Below are positions 36,190-46,887 of a stretch of DNA of 64,000 bases, in pieces (within the stretch, counting starts at the first letter, position 1; every line of letters begins with the position of its first letter). The DNA lies in the NCBI GenBank assembly GCA_964036295.1, contig OZ038468.1:19560683-19624682 (forward strand), in the 5' to 3' direction. This DNA comes from Plumapathes pennacea. Lineage: Eukaryota; Cnidaria; Anthozoa; Antipatharia; Myriopathidae. The notes beneath the pieces were generated by a model. The model searched no databases, was not told where the DNA came from, and saw only the letters and a program-made list of their open reading frames with translations. The position numbers and the translations under genes were made by a program.

Positions 36190-36642
36190 TTAGCCAGATC
36201 TCAATGGTCTTCTGAAAAGCAGGATGTGTGGCTCTGCAACAAATATTGAACAGGAAAGTTTTATACAACGAAGTGAAGAGGAAAATAGGTACAAGGCGTA
36301 CTATCCGGTACAAGGAACGCTTCTCTTGCCTGGCTCATGTTTTAAGTAGTGCTGCCATCCCTGTGATTGCTGCACTCCAATGCTTCGCCATTCTGTCTCT
36401 GACATCAGACGACTCTTTGGAACAAGCTTTGTGATTTCTTGTGGAAGCATTACATGCCTGTAAAAAGCAACTTGGCTGTATTTACAATTTTCTTCGATAC
36501 TCCGAGAAGACAAAACAAAATATTCTCGAACTTTTAACACCAGCGGCCGCAATATTTAGAGCTACGAAAGAGAAGTATCATACCTGTATTCAAAGTGACC
36601 GTCCTCGTACTTTTCAGAGTAATAAATTTGCTTTACCGACAT
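36190..36642 (-). CDS. CKS2: cyclin-dependent kinase regulatory subunit, paralogue B
   Basis: Exons 36584-36642, 36330-36457 and 36190-36233 give 76 residues. The start is [20 protein letters not shown], the core [31 protein letters not shown], and the end [14 protein letters not shown]. Joining exon 2 to exon 3 requires a GC-AG intron: the donor is CCAG|GCAAGA at 36329-36328 and the acceptor is TTGCAG at 36234. Without it the frame runs on to KRSVPCTG and loses the essential [10 protein letters not shown] strand. The protein is closer to vertebrate CKS than paralogue A. The 1-versus-2 label is only by resemblance. It is divergent from PARP16 by 243 bp. Confidence 0.93.
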
Positions 36643-36885
36643 TCCTGCCGACCGAAAAGCTTCAAGACACCCGAACTGCAAAGCTGCAGGCTTGCAAACA
36701 TTTCTTAAAGATGGCGCCGAATTGTCTGATTGGTCGGTTTACATCTTCGGATTCAATAACGAGGAACTTCGTCACTGCCCTTCGGTTAAATTCGTAACTA
36801 GTTACCAAGTCTCTGAACGGTATCGTACAACATGGCAGGAGTTTACATAACAATGTTGAGTGTCAAGAAAATGGCTATTTAAATC

Positions 36886-37426
36886 ATGACGAGCGATTCT
36901 TCACAGGAAAGAGTGCTGCAGATAATTGAGAACGACTGCCTTGGGGCAGATCTTCAACTGAGTTTGTTTTTCTCTGGCCTTGAAAGCTACAGACATGATA
37001 GCATAGTGAGGCCTTTTCCACCATCTTATTTGAAGGAGGGAGGGGAAAAGGACTTTACAGAACTGGCAAGTGATAAACTAATCATCTGACAACCTTATGT
37101 GTTATCTTCTCATCTTTCTCAGTTACCAGCCAATCAGAAAGATGAAATGGAGCATCAAATTTAAGGGCTTTTAAATTTCTCATTTATACAAACTATTAAT
37201 TTCAAAACTTTCAATATATTGTATCAGTTAAAAACAGTACTGCAACTGGGGAATCCTGACCTTAACCCACTCCCTCTCTGCCTTTTGTCCTTATCCCATT
37301 CCCTTCACATTGCAGTCGCACTCCCAGGGGTTGTCAGAGAGAGAGAGAGTGGTACTCCTGGTAAATCTCGTATATTTTTGTGTGGGAATATAATCTGTTT
37401 GGGCATTCTGATGTTATATAGCTAGA

Positions 37427-37465
<39 letters not shown>

Positions 37466-39270
37466 TTTTTGGTGTGCTCAAATCTTGTTTTGTATCAACA
37501 GATTAAACTGTGCAAGACATTTCCTTGTCTGAAGTCAATGGTGAAAGGAAAACATGTATTGAGCCAAGATGGATGGGAGTTGCTGGATTGGATATTAAGC
37601 AAGTCATTTAGTATCACAACAGTGAATAAATCAAAGGTACATTATTTTATAGTGGGTAAGACATCAGCTTTCTGAGTGGGAGGTACCAACCTAAAAATAA
37701 ACCAAACCTAAAGGCCATTTAATAATACAATAATTGTTTTAGTATATACCACACAAGTTTAATAGCCAACTCCCAAATAGCTATTTTATTTCCAACAAAA
37801 ATGAGCAAAAATTGGGCTCGTGCGCCATTTTGTTTTACCGGAAGCCGCCGGGAGGTGAATAGTACTTGATATTCCAAGATTGAGGAGCCAATCAGAGTGT
37901 GCAAAAGGCACTATTCACTTGTGTGGTATATACTAATATTAGTTATTAGAGTGGTTTTCAGATGACTGTCGAAAGTAATTGTGTGATTGCTTTGGTTCAC
38001 ACAAGTTTGTCAGCATGCTCAGCCAATCAGGAACAAAACCAATGTGACTACTCTGTCACAAGCATGCAGTTACTTTGCCATAATAAATCTCAGACAACAG
38101 GAGAAATAGTCAAACATTTGTTCCTATTTTTCAGTTCGTGGAAATAGAAAAAAGAACAGGCCAAGCAAGCTACAGTTCCACTCATCCAGACTTTATATTT
38201 GAGGTGACATACAACAGGTCCAGCACATTGAGTGCAAGGTTTGATGAATTGTCTCAGCAGTACACAACACTCTATGCCTACCATGGAAGCCGTCTGGAAA
38301 ACTTTCACTCCATTCTACACAATGGACTCCATGCACATTTGAACAAGGTCAGTTAGATGCTTAATGAATATGTTAGTTTCATGCACAGGAGATAGTAATA
38401 GTGGAGGTTGGGCTTGTATCAGTAAAAAAACTTCCCATCTTTTTGCCTTGTGATGGGAATACAAGGAGGGTGGGGATGAAAGGGGAAGAGGGTTATGCAG
38501 TACTTATAATATTATTTAAGGCTAGTATCACACATCTTACACAAACACTGTTAATTTTTCAGAATTCCCTTTTTGGTGAAGGAACATACTTGTCCAGTGA
38601 CCTGAATGTATGCATGCCATACAGCAAGTTTGGCCAGGGCTGGGATAACAGTGCTATTGGGAAGATATTAAGTTGCATAGCAGTGTGTGAAGTTCTTGAT
38701 CATACAGATGTGAAGTGTACAGTTGAACAAACCTCGACAGAGAGACACAATCGGAATAGAGCAAGAGCAAGGAACAGTGAAGGTGGAGATGTGCCGGAGA
38801 GATACTATGTGGTCACAAACAATGAACTTGTCAGAGTTAAATATGTTCTGGTGTATACCAAGAGGAAGAACTCAAGGTAGGTACACACAAGATGTGTTCA
38901 GTTCCGTGAATGGAATAGGTGAGTGGCTTATACTTTGATTCAAATCCCAAAGAATTGTGTGTGTACACATTAGTGGTACCTGCAAGTGTTGACCTTATTG
39001 CTTATGGCCACCCATGCTTGCAAGTCGAACAAACTTTGTGCCACTTCACCGTTGAGTTGATTGTCACCAGTATTCTTAGACAGTGGATCAATTTAATATT
39101 GACAACGGTAAATATTGTGCTTTCTTTCTATCTTCAGAGTTCAACGTCAAGATTGGCTGGTACTTCGGTACCCTATAGCTACCATGCTGGTTCTTTACGT
39201 TCTCTGCCTTGTTCTTATTGGTCTGTCCAGAACAAGACCCTTCCAGAAAATGTTTGGTGCAGACAGCTAG
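36886..39270 (+). CDS. PARP16: mono-ADP-ribosyltransferase PARP16, ER tail-anchored
   Basis: ER-membrane mono-ADP-ribosyltransferase that in mammals modifies PERK and IRE1. Exons 36886-37065, 37502-37636, 38135-38347, 38563-38876, 39138-39270; 324 residues (human 322). The N-terminal helical part has LGADLQLSLFFSGLESYRHD. The catalytic residues are H155 (YHGSRLENFHSILHNGLH), Y185 (GEGTYLSSDL) and Y257 (RYYVVTNNEL), the H-Y-Y set of this enzyme. A C-terminal membrane anchor follows (YPIATMLVLYVLCLVLIGLS). Intron 1 starts with GC: CTG|GCAAGT at 37066-37067; the nearby GT would bring a stop. Intron 2 carries a MITE at 37739-37936. Confidence 0.95.
37431..37462. repeat. TG dinucleotide microsatellite
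   Basis: About 15 TG units in PARP16 intron 1. Confidence 0.95.
37739..37936. mobile_element. 198-bp MITE in PARP16 intron 2
   Basis: Terminal inverted repeats TTAGTATATACCACACAAG at 37739 and its complement ending at 37936. The interior is non-coding. The target duplication is unclear because of AT-rich flanks. Confidence 0.7.
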
Positions 39271-40122
39271 GAGTTTCAAAACCATTTGAGAAATGAGTTC
39301 ATTATTTTTAGAACAACCTAACAAGCTCTATACCAATCTTGATGTTGACAGTAGAGAAATACCAGAACAAGAAAAGATGTGAGCAAGTATTGAGCCTTCA
39401 TTTCAGCCTGCACAGTATTTAAAGCTTATAACATTCTAGTTCTTTTGACCTGGATCCTTTTATTTCAATGTAAATCTAAAGAGATTCTGTTACATTATTA
39501 TGTAGAATAATGCAAATACTGAAGAGAATTTATGATACAAGACTGCTGTTATATAAGCTGTACTTGGGTCTACAAATAATGAAAAAAGTAGTGCATGACT
39601 GGTTGGGAATGAAATTGCACTTCTGAAAAACACTGACACTGAATAGAATGTAGAAAGTAAAATGCTTACAACAATAACATTCTGTTGTTAAGAATATCAC
39701 CCTTCAAATCCTTCCTCTCACATGTGATTGTGACATGTGACCCAAGAATGTCTACTCGCAAGCAGACTTTATGAGCCAATAATTCCTGGCGAAAATCATA
39801 CATACACAAGAGGAAATATTTGAAGGATAATAAAGGCAATAAACTACATGTCTTTGAAAATATGCACAGATATTGTCCTTGGATATTATCTGTTCCTAGA
39901 AGCTCACATTTGCCAATCACTTCTCACAACAGATGATATCTTCAAATAAACTCCATGCAAATTTCTTCACCAAATATAGTTTTTTATTTACATGTTCATA
40001 ACATCAAACATGCAACAAATAAAAAATCACACTACTTGTTCAAACAGGTTATGTAATAAATATTTTTGCAAACTGTTTGACTGTTGCCATTTCTGAATGA
40101 CAAGTGACTGTAGAACCCGGGT
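39271..40122. other. intergenic, PARP16 and ARMC6 3' flanks
   Basis: Convergent 3' ends; no conserved ORF recognised. Confidence 0.5.
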
Positions 40123-43100
40123 TTATCTTGCTACCCTTGTATGACCAGTGCCTGTCCACAGCTCCTGCAGTTCCACATCACATCCTAGGTCACGCAAAGC
40201 ACCTTTAGCTAAATCTGCACAATCTACAAACCTCTGCTGTGCTCTTTGTATTAGAATTTCAGCTCCAAGCTCCAGGACAACTTCTCTGTGTTCAGGATTT
40301 CTTCCCACAAGATTACGAATTGCAAGGCAGGCTTGTTTCTGAAATAATGTGTGACCAAGCCAATTAAGCTCAAGCAGATTGCGAATTGCAAAGCAGCTTG
40401 TTTCTGAAATACAGTATGACTCTGGAGTCATTGCATACAGTCAAGCCTCTTTAGTATACACACCAAGGAGCCAGCAGAAGTATCTATATCGTAGAGGATA
40501 TTTATATGTCATACTAATCATAACAAGGTTTTGACTGATTCAAAATCACCTAATGCAGCTTTTACTATATGAAGAATAGAGAATGGCTTACATTTTCATG
40601 GTCTCTTATTACTCCCACATTTGCCGGCATACAATTTTCCATAATGAAGATATAAGAGTATGTGTGAATTTTGCCTGGTGTGGCCAAATTTTACTGTTCA
40701 TAGTCCCAACTGGTGTGAAGGGTCCAGGGAATCTGAACATAGTGTAATATTATCAACCTGCCCTTATTGTACAATTTACCTGAACTCCAACAGCATCGGG
40801 GTGAACTTGCATGGCCTTCACAATAACATCAGCACCTCCAGCTGTCACTATAGCAACAGAATTTGATGGGCTCCTCAGAGCAATAGTGCCCAGGGCCCCA
40901 CAGCCCTGTTCAGCCACAGTGGAATGTTTGGCATGTGTTGTCATGGCAGCAACAATAAGTTCCAGTCCCCCAGCTTTTACAATGGATGTCTTAACTTCGT
41001 CGCTCCCTGCTATGGCCTTGAGAACTGTGCAAACCTGTCTGGCAATGATCTTGAAACAGTAAAGAAACAAAATATATTATTTAATGTATTATTTACATTA
41101 AGTGTCACACAATGCTGTTATAACAGAGTGTTTACCCTATCAGAGATGGGTAGAATGATACAAAGATATTGTCTAGTTAAGGCACCTTCATTGTCAGCCA
41201 AGCACCAAGTTGGACGACAGCAAGTGACCCAAACCTACCTGGTGAGTAAGATTGTCTTGGAGCATCTCCATAATGACCTTCAAACCCCCAAGATCAACAA
41301 TTTCTTTACAGAACTCCTCTCTTACAGGTAATCTTCCCAGTGTGGCAAGTAACTCACTTGCAACCTCAGCATGCTGCTGGTGAAAAACAAGCATGTCCAA
41401 GAGAACAGCAATAGCACTTTCTGCTACAATCAACTTAGCATGCTCATGTGCCTTACCAAAGGGGACACTCATGTCATCATCAAATGTAAGAACTCGCAAA
41501 GCAAAGCAAGCCTCCTTTATAACACCATGTGACTGTGAATGTGTCTTCAAAATGTCTATCAAAGTTGGAATGATGTCACCCTTTACAAAGGCTTGGCGGT
41601 TAGCTTCACGTTTTATGCATGACAAGCGTATAGCCTTCACAAGCAATTCACTGAGTTTGTCTTTCTCCTTGAAATCATTTAGGCATTGCAACAGGAACTG
41701 GATTGTTTCGTTGTTCACCACATTTCCTTGTCCTTGTACAAAAGAACAAAATGCATCTATACTTGCAGTGAACAGCCCTTCTCCATGCTCTTTGCATTGT
41801 CTGCAGGCCGATAAAAGAATAATCCCTGCACCAAGGCTTTCAGCAAGTGTTCTGTTCCTTTCATCCTTGTTCAATTCTAGACGGAGCTTCTTCAAGCTAT
41901 CCAAGAAATTCCCACCTGATAAATCATCCTTTGCCAATAGATCTTGGATACTGTCCAAGGCATCTGCATAAACAGTGAGACAAAGTTCAATATTCCAATG
42001 TAACTAGAGTTGTTCCATGCAAGCTATTTTATACTAAGAATTGTAATTATAAAATATTGAAAAGGGATGTTGACAGAATTGATAATGTATGTAGCTGAAA
42101 AGTCAGTCCCATGGAGGAGGGGGAGGGGGGGGGGGGGGGGGGGAACATTTACATCTATAAAAAAGGTCTGAAACATTTTAGTCTGAATTAAGGTTGATGA
42201 AGGATGTGGGACCACAAGAGGAACAGGTCTGAAGAAGGGAATGGAAATACTACCTTATGGACTAAAACAGAGTCAAGGTTCAGAGAGTGCATTGCAGACC
42301 CAGACAAAACCCCCACCCCAGACAAGGATCAAAAAGTGTGAGAGTTGTGAATTTTCTGCTGTGAAAATTAATGGTATTGGAAAACAAAGCTGATCTGGGA
42401 GTTTAGTTAGTTCTTGGACAATGCAAAAATATTCTAACAGTTTATCACGATGCAATCTGAAGGCCAGGACACCTGAGGGGGTTACTCATCATAATTTTGG
42501 GTGGGGGTGTACTGCCCAGACCTAAAAACCCTTACCCTATTTCAGACCAAAATACATGATTTTCTATACCCTATTTCAGACCAAAATACCTGATTTTCTA
42601 TACCCTATTTCAGACCTAACTACAACATGTTGTTAGAGAGTTGTTATGCTGACTTATATTCTATCACGAATAAAGTGAATAATTCGTATTGAATAGTGTA
42701 AACGTGTGCTTTCTGACTTGCTTGTAATTGCTCTGTGAGATAGCTGCTAGTTCCGGTTTGGCACGCCAGGATTTATTGAGCGTTTCAATTAATTATTGTA
42801 CAGTCATGTGACTGTGATGCCCCAAACAATGCACTCAAACGTGATTAACTGACGATGTTGATATCATGCTGTTCTGCTTGCTGTTCATTGTCATCAGCTA
42901 TGCGCTGGCTGTCTTTTTTTTTCTTTTGTTTTTCTGTTGTTACAATTTCTGCATGGTGTTTTCTTCCATTTGCCATGCAATGTCCACGGTCATGCACTTC
43001 TGTTAAGATCGTACAGTGTCCCAGACCAAAAAGACAAAATCAATACCCTATTTCAAACCAAAAAGGCAAAATCAATACCCTATTTCAGACTAAAAATGAT

Positions 43101-43994
43101 TGAAGACGATACCCTATGGGGCGGTACATTACCTATATGGCTTACATAATAGCAGTACCCCCACCCATGGCCAGGACACACGGTGTAACATTGCATGCAT
43201 TTGAATTTTGATCGGTAGACACATGCTGCAACATTTCGCACAACATGATGTGCAATGGTAGACAACAGCCATTTTGACCCTGGACATTGGCGAAATTTGA
43301 TTAGCTTATTTTAGTTTGTTTTAGTTTGTTGTCATGCAACTGCCTGCAATGTGGCAGGAGGCCAGTGGACACATGGTACAATTGTTGCATGAAATGTTGC
43401 TAAAGTAGAACTTACCTCTACTTCTGCAGCATTGCACTCAACTCTTTTGAGGGAGGACATATGGTGCAATTTGGTTGTTGTGTGCAATTGTTAAACCGTG
43501 TGTCCGCACCCTGAGACTACTTGAGTTGCAGCTGCCATGTTGCATGACGGGGGAAAACCAAACCAAAAAAATACCGAGACATTTGAAAACTAGCCTTGCC
43601 CAGTGGCAATGTCAATAGGGATTCAAATCGATTAGTTTCGGCAACTTTTATAATGAAACTTTTGAGAGCACTGCAGCGAAACAGTTGTGACTTTTGCCAA
43701 CATCATCATCTCGGACTGAAAAACTAGCCGAAGTACGTGGATGGCCTGTGTGTCACAACTGCATTCAGAATCTTTTGATAACAACGTCTTACCTTTTACC
43801 GGTTGACTCAGGGTCAAGCCTCCATCTTCCGCGATATAATAACTGGTCACGATGTTTGATAAATCTACCCCTTGAGACCCAAATTGCTGTTTCGCATCCG
43901 AAACTGCTTCTTCCAGCTCCATGTCAAATTCTTCGATGTTCTCCCGAACTACAGTATCAAATGTTTCTTGAACAATCTTCTTCGGCTGGGCCAT
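40123..43994 (-). CDS. ARMC6: armadillo repeat-containing protein 6
   Basis: Armadillo-repeat protein of unknown function, conserved across animals. Exons 43793-43994, 41239-41963, 40780-41049 and 40123-40338 give 470 residues (human 501). The first exon matches the family start: [20 protein letters not shown] and [10 protein letters not shown]. Later blocks are [62 protein letters not shown] and [16 protein letters not shown]. Intron 1 (1.8 kb) contains two G-headed repeat copies and a G-run at 42121-42143. A frameshifted copy of the exon 4 acceptor and start lies at 40370-40415. Confidence 0.95.
40370..40415 (-). pseudogene. duplicated start of ARMC6 exon 4
   Basis: On the minus strand this repeats the acceptor TATTTCAG and the first about 35 exon bases (AAACAAGCTGCTTTGCAATT against AAACAAGCCTGCCTTGCAAT), 66 bp upstream of the real exon. 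One base is missing, so splicing to it would shift the frame. Confidence 0.65.
42110..42145. repeat. G-run, about 20 G
   Basis: Poly-G with GGAGGGGGA lead in ARMC6 intron 1; may be a truncated G-headed repeat. Confidence 0.8.
42474..42625 (+). repeat. G-headed dispersed repeat, copy D
   Basis: GGGGGTTACTCATC, TTTTGGGTGGGGGTGTACTG, then units of CTATTTCAGACCAAAATAC at 34-bp period. In ARMC6 intron 1. Confidence 0.8.
43015..43170 (-). repeat. G-headed dispersed repeat, copy E
   Basis: Three CAGACCAAAAAGGCAAAAT-type units, then GGGGCGGTACATTACC and GCAGTACCCCCACCC. In ARMC6 intron 1. Confidence 0.7.
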
Positions 43995-44140
43995 GTTGTT
44001 TCGCCGGATTCTTCTGTTTCTCCTACGGAAAAAGCCGATAATGATCCGGAGGGCAATCGGAACTCTGTCGCTTGTCTGCGCAATCTTGCGTCTGCGCACA
44101 TAGTACATTGCATACATTATTCATTTTCAGTTCTGTAAAC
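43995..44140. promoter_or_regulatory. bidirectional promoter ARMC6 / PTTG1IP-like
   Basis: The start codons are 146 bp apart on opposite strands. TTGTCTGCGCAATC and TCTGCGCACAT are GC-rich sites in the middle. Confidence 0.5.
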
Positions 44141-44886
44141 ATGACTGTCACTGTCAGAAAATTGGCGCTAACTTTAGTGCTTTCTTGCGGGCTGTCCTGC
44201 ACCGTATGGTCCGCTTCATCTGGTAACGGTACCTCTACATCTAATCCAACAAGTACTCCGAGAAAAACCTCTCCTGCCTCTGCGTCCACCGTTCCTAGTG
44301 GCGACTCTTGTAGGGACAGAAACTCCTGCAGTGAATGCACCAAGAATGTTAAATGCTACTGGTGTGGTGCAAACGACACATGCAAAGAGTATCCGAGCGG
44401 CAAAATTGTCCCCAGTGATTGCTCAGGGAACAAGTGGTACTGGAAGCAATGTGTTGTGCCTGGTAAGACCACGACATGTTTATGATGGATCTATAGTCTA
44501 TATCAAATTAACTTTGAGAAAATTAACTTACTTTGTACACTGTGATGTCGCCTATTAGGTGCTTGTATGTGTCTAAATATTATTTCTAGTGAAAACAGCA
44601 ATATCCAAACTAAGTTAATACCATTGCAGGATATGTGTTGATTATTGTGGTGCCAGTGGTGTGTGGTGTTCTCCTTTTGTCTATTGGCTGCTGTATCTAC
44701 TGCTGCTGTTGCCGCAGCCGCAACTCACAGAATTACAGGAAGGAGGACAGCAAGTTTAGACGGAAGAAAGAAGAGATGCGGCAGAGGAATGCAGAGAGGA
44801 GGGCTGAAAGGAAGCTGAAGACAGATGCAATCAGAAAGAAATATGGATTGCTGAAGAGTGATGATGATGATGATGTTGTGGCCTGA
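44141..44886 (+). CDS. PTTG1IP: PTTG1IP-like PSI-domain membrane protein
   Basis: Type I membrane protein of the pituitary tumor-transforming gene 1 interacting protein family. Exons 44141-44462 and 44630-44886 give 192 residues. A signal peptide (LALTLVLSCGLSCTVWS) and Ser/Thr-rich linker precede a cysteine-rich PSI-type module (CRDRNSCSECTKNVKCYWCG...CKEYP). One membrane segment (VLIIVVPVVCGVLLLSIGC) is followed by CIYCCCC and a basic-acidic coil ending AERRAERKLKTDAIRKKYGL, matching the human RRAEMKTRHDEIRKKYGLF. The last residues are an Asp run and VVA. The end of the gene is duplicated just downstream. Confidence 0.88.
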
Positions 44887-44959
44887 CGCAGGTTATCAGA
44901 AAGAATATGGATTGCTGAAAAGTGATGAGGATGACAATGTTGTGGCCTGACACAGGTTA
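44829..44959 (+). repeat. tandem duplication of the PTTG1IP-like 3' coding end
   Basis: About 65 bp containing GAAAGAAATATGGATTGCTG through GTTGTGGCCTGACGCAGGTT is repeated once (second copy from about 44895). The second copy lies after the stop codon. Confidence 0.85.
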
Positions 44960-45146
44960 CTTTTTCCTATAAAATTGTGGTACAGTTGTGGGTTTTCCAG
45001 AACTGTTGATTGTGATCATCCCTATGAGAGTACCAGTAGCCTCCAGAGACAAATTATACCATCATCTGAAGAAACCTCTTCACTTGAATCTGAAGATGAT
45101 TTCCACTCAGGTAGTCGAAACATCATTGACCAACAACAGTCTTCCT

Positions 45147-45381
45147 GGGCCCGGTTTCTCAAAGCACGATCAGGCTAATCCCGGATTAGTTCTAAAGTTT
45201 GTTGTCATTTGTAAGCTTCAAAATGTGAAGGTTTTGTCCTACAACGACTTCCTTGATACATCTGGAACAAGCTTTTTAATCCATCTTCGCACAAAACCCT
45301 GCAATTTATTGGCAGAGAGGTCAAGAGAAAGAATTCCGTTAATCCTGGATTAGCTTAATCGGCTATCGAACAACTGGGCCC
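45147..45381. mobile_element. GGGCCC-ended MITE, copy 1
   Basis: Ends are GGGCCCGGTTTCTCAAAGCA and, inverted, GGGCCCAGTTGTTCGATAGC. Subterminal palindromes GGATTAG/CTAATCC lie at both ends. A second copy of the same family is at 50781-51010 in the opposite orientation. Confidence 0.75.
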
Positions 45382-45649
45382 TGAAGTATACTCTTAGATC
45401 ACAAGCGACATACTGTTCAAATTCCTGGGTTCAAACCATTTAGCAGTGAGAATATTCTTTTTACTTTGCTAGTCTTTAGTCATTACATAAAAAGCCAGCA
45501 AATTTAAGTACTGCTTTATTCTTTCATATCATAAAACACTTAGAATTTCTTGGACATCTCTCTAAGATGGACACCTCGGTCCCTGCGGTTTCTGCAGTCA
45601 TCACTCTAATAGACAGTTGGAGCTGGTCCTGAAGGTGTGTCTTAGCCTC

Positions 45650-45835
45650 GCAGGGGGTTACTCCCCTATATTTGCTATACTGGGATGTGCTACTGGATAG
45701 GGTAGGGTTTTCAGGGTCCTCTGTCTAAAACAGGGTATACAGTTTACACTTTAGCATCTTGAACAGGGTCATTATCCCCTGGCTTCTGGACAAGTCATCT
45801 TGAATAGGGTGCCCTTTTAGGCGATTAATCATTGT
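45650..45835 (+). repeat. G-headed dispersed repeat, copy F
   Basis: CAGGGGGTTACTCCCCTATA, GGGATGTGCTACTGG, then TCTAAAACAGGGTATACAG and TTGAACAGGGTCA units. Confidence 0.75.
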
Positions 45836-46887
45836 TTCTGGCACTGGCTTAAAAATTTTCAAACTGCATATTTGCCCACTGTCATAGAAATAAACCATAA
45901 TATTGTGATGCTTGCTGTTTCTGTCAAATTCTATTGTCTAATAGAGCAGACTGTAAAACTTGTAATTCACAACATCTGGACTAACTGTCGTAACTTCCAC
46001 TTGGATTCCGTTACAATTTTGCGATAATAGGATCCAATATTTTGGGATCCAGTCTTGAATATGGGCACAAATTAAAGTGAATACTTTTACATAGGGTATT
46101 ATAATTTACTTATTTTTACTTTATGATTTAGAAATATAAAGTAACGGAAGTTCTGGTCTAAATTCTGACAGGATCCCTGGTCCACTGCTGAGAAAATCAA
46201 TTTACACTTTGAGAGTTGATTCCCACTGGGAGTGCCAAATTTTAGGGCAATATTTTATTATTTTGCTAGCTTCTCTTGCAGATGCAGTTGAGCAGGGATT
46301 GTGAAAATTTCTACTTTTAGGATTTACCGTAGACTCTTTCCACACTTCAAGTATACTTTTGATAAATATTATGTTACTGTCAGTATCAAAACGACTGGGT
46401 ACCCTGTATTCTAAATGTGAGACTGCCAAGTATTGCTGACACAAATGCATGTTGTGACACTGTAATGACACTCCATTTTTCATTTTAAAAAAGTATTTAT
46501 TTATTCATTCAAGAATGCTGCTGTTTATGAGAAATAAATACTGACCTTATTGCTAATAGAGCAGCTAAGATAATTTTTGTAATAATATGCCACTGTGGTA
46601 TCATATAGGTTTTCAAACCACAGTAACAAGTAAGTTTTGGTGTGAAGTCAGATACGATAAATAAAATTGTCAAACCATGTGCAGCCCTTGATTGAAGGTC
46701 ACTGAACAGTTGCTAAATGAGAAAGATACTGTAGTCTGTTACATTAAATGTTGTTGTTGTTGTTGTTACTCTGGTTTAGTGCATGAATGCAGAATAGACC
46801 AAGTTAGAGTTAACTAACTGTAACCATTTCTCACGACAATTAGTTTTACTTGGAGACAAAATGCTCAAAACACAAGCTACAGTACTG

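Larger units (their letters stand above)
44960..46887. other. intergenic stretch with two repeats
   Basis: Contains a GGGCCC-ended MITE (45147-45381) and a G-headed repeat (45650-45830). A TTG trinucleotide run is at 46751-46767. No conserved gene seen. Confidence 0.5.
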
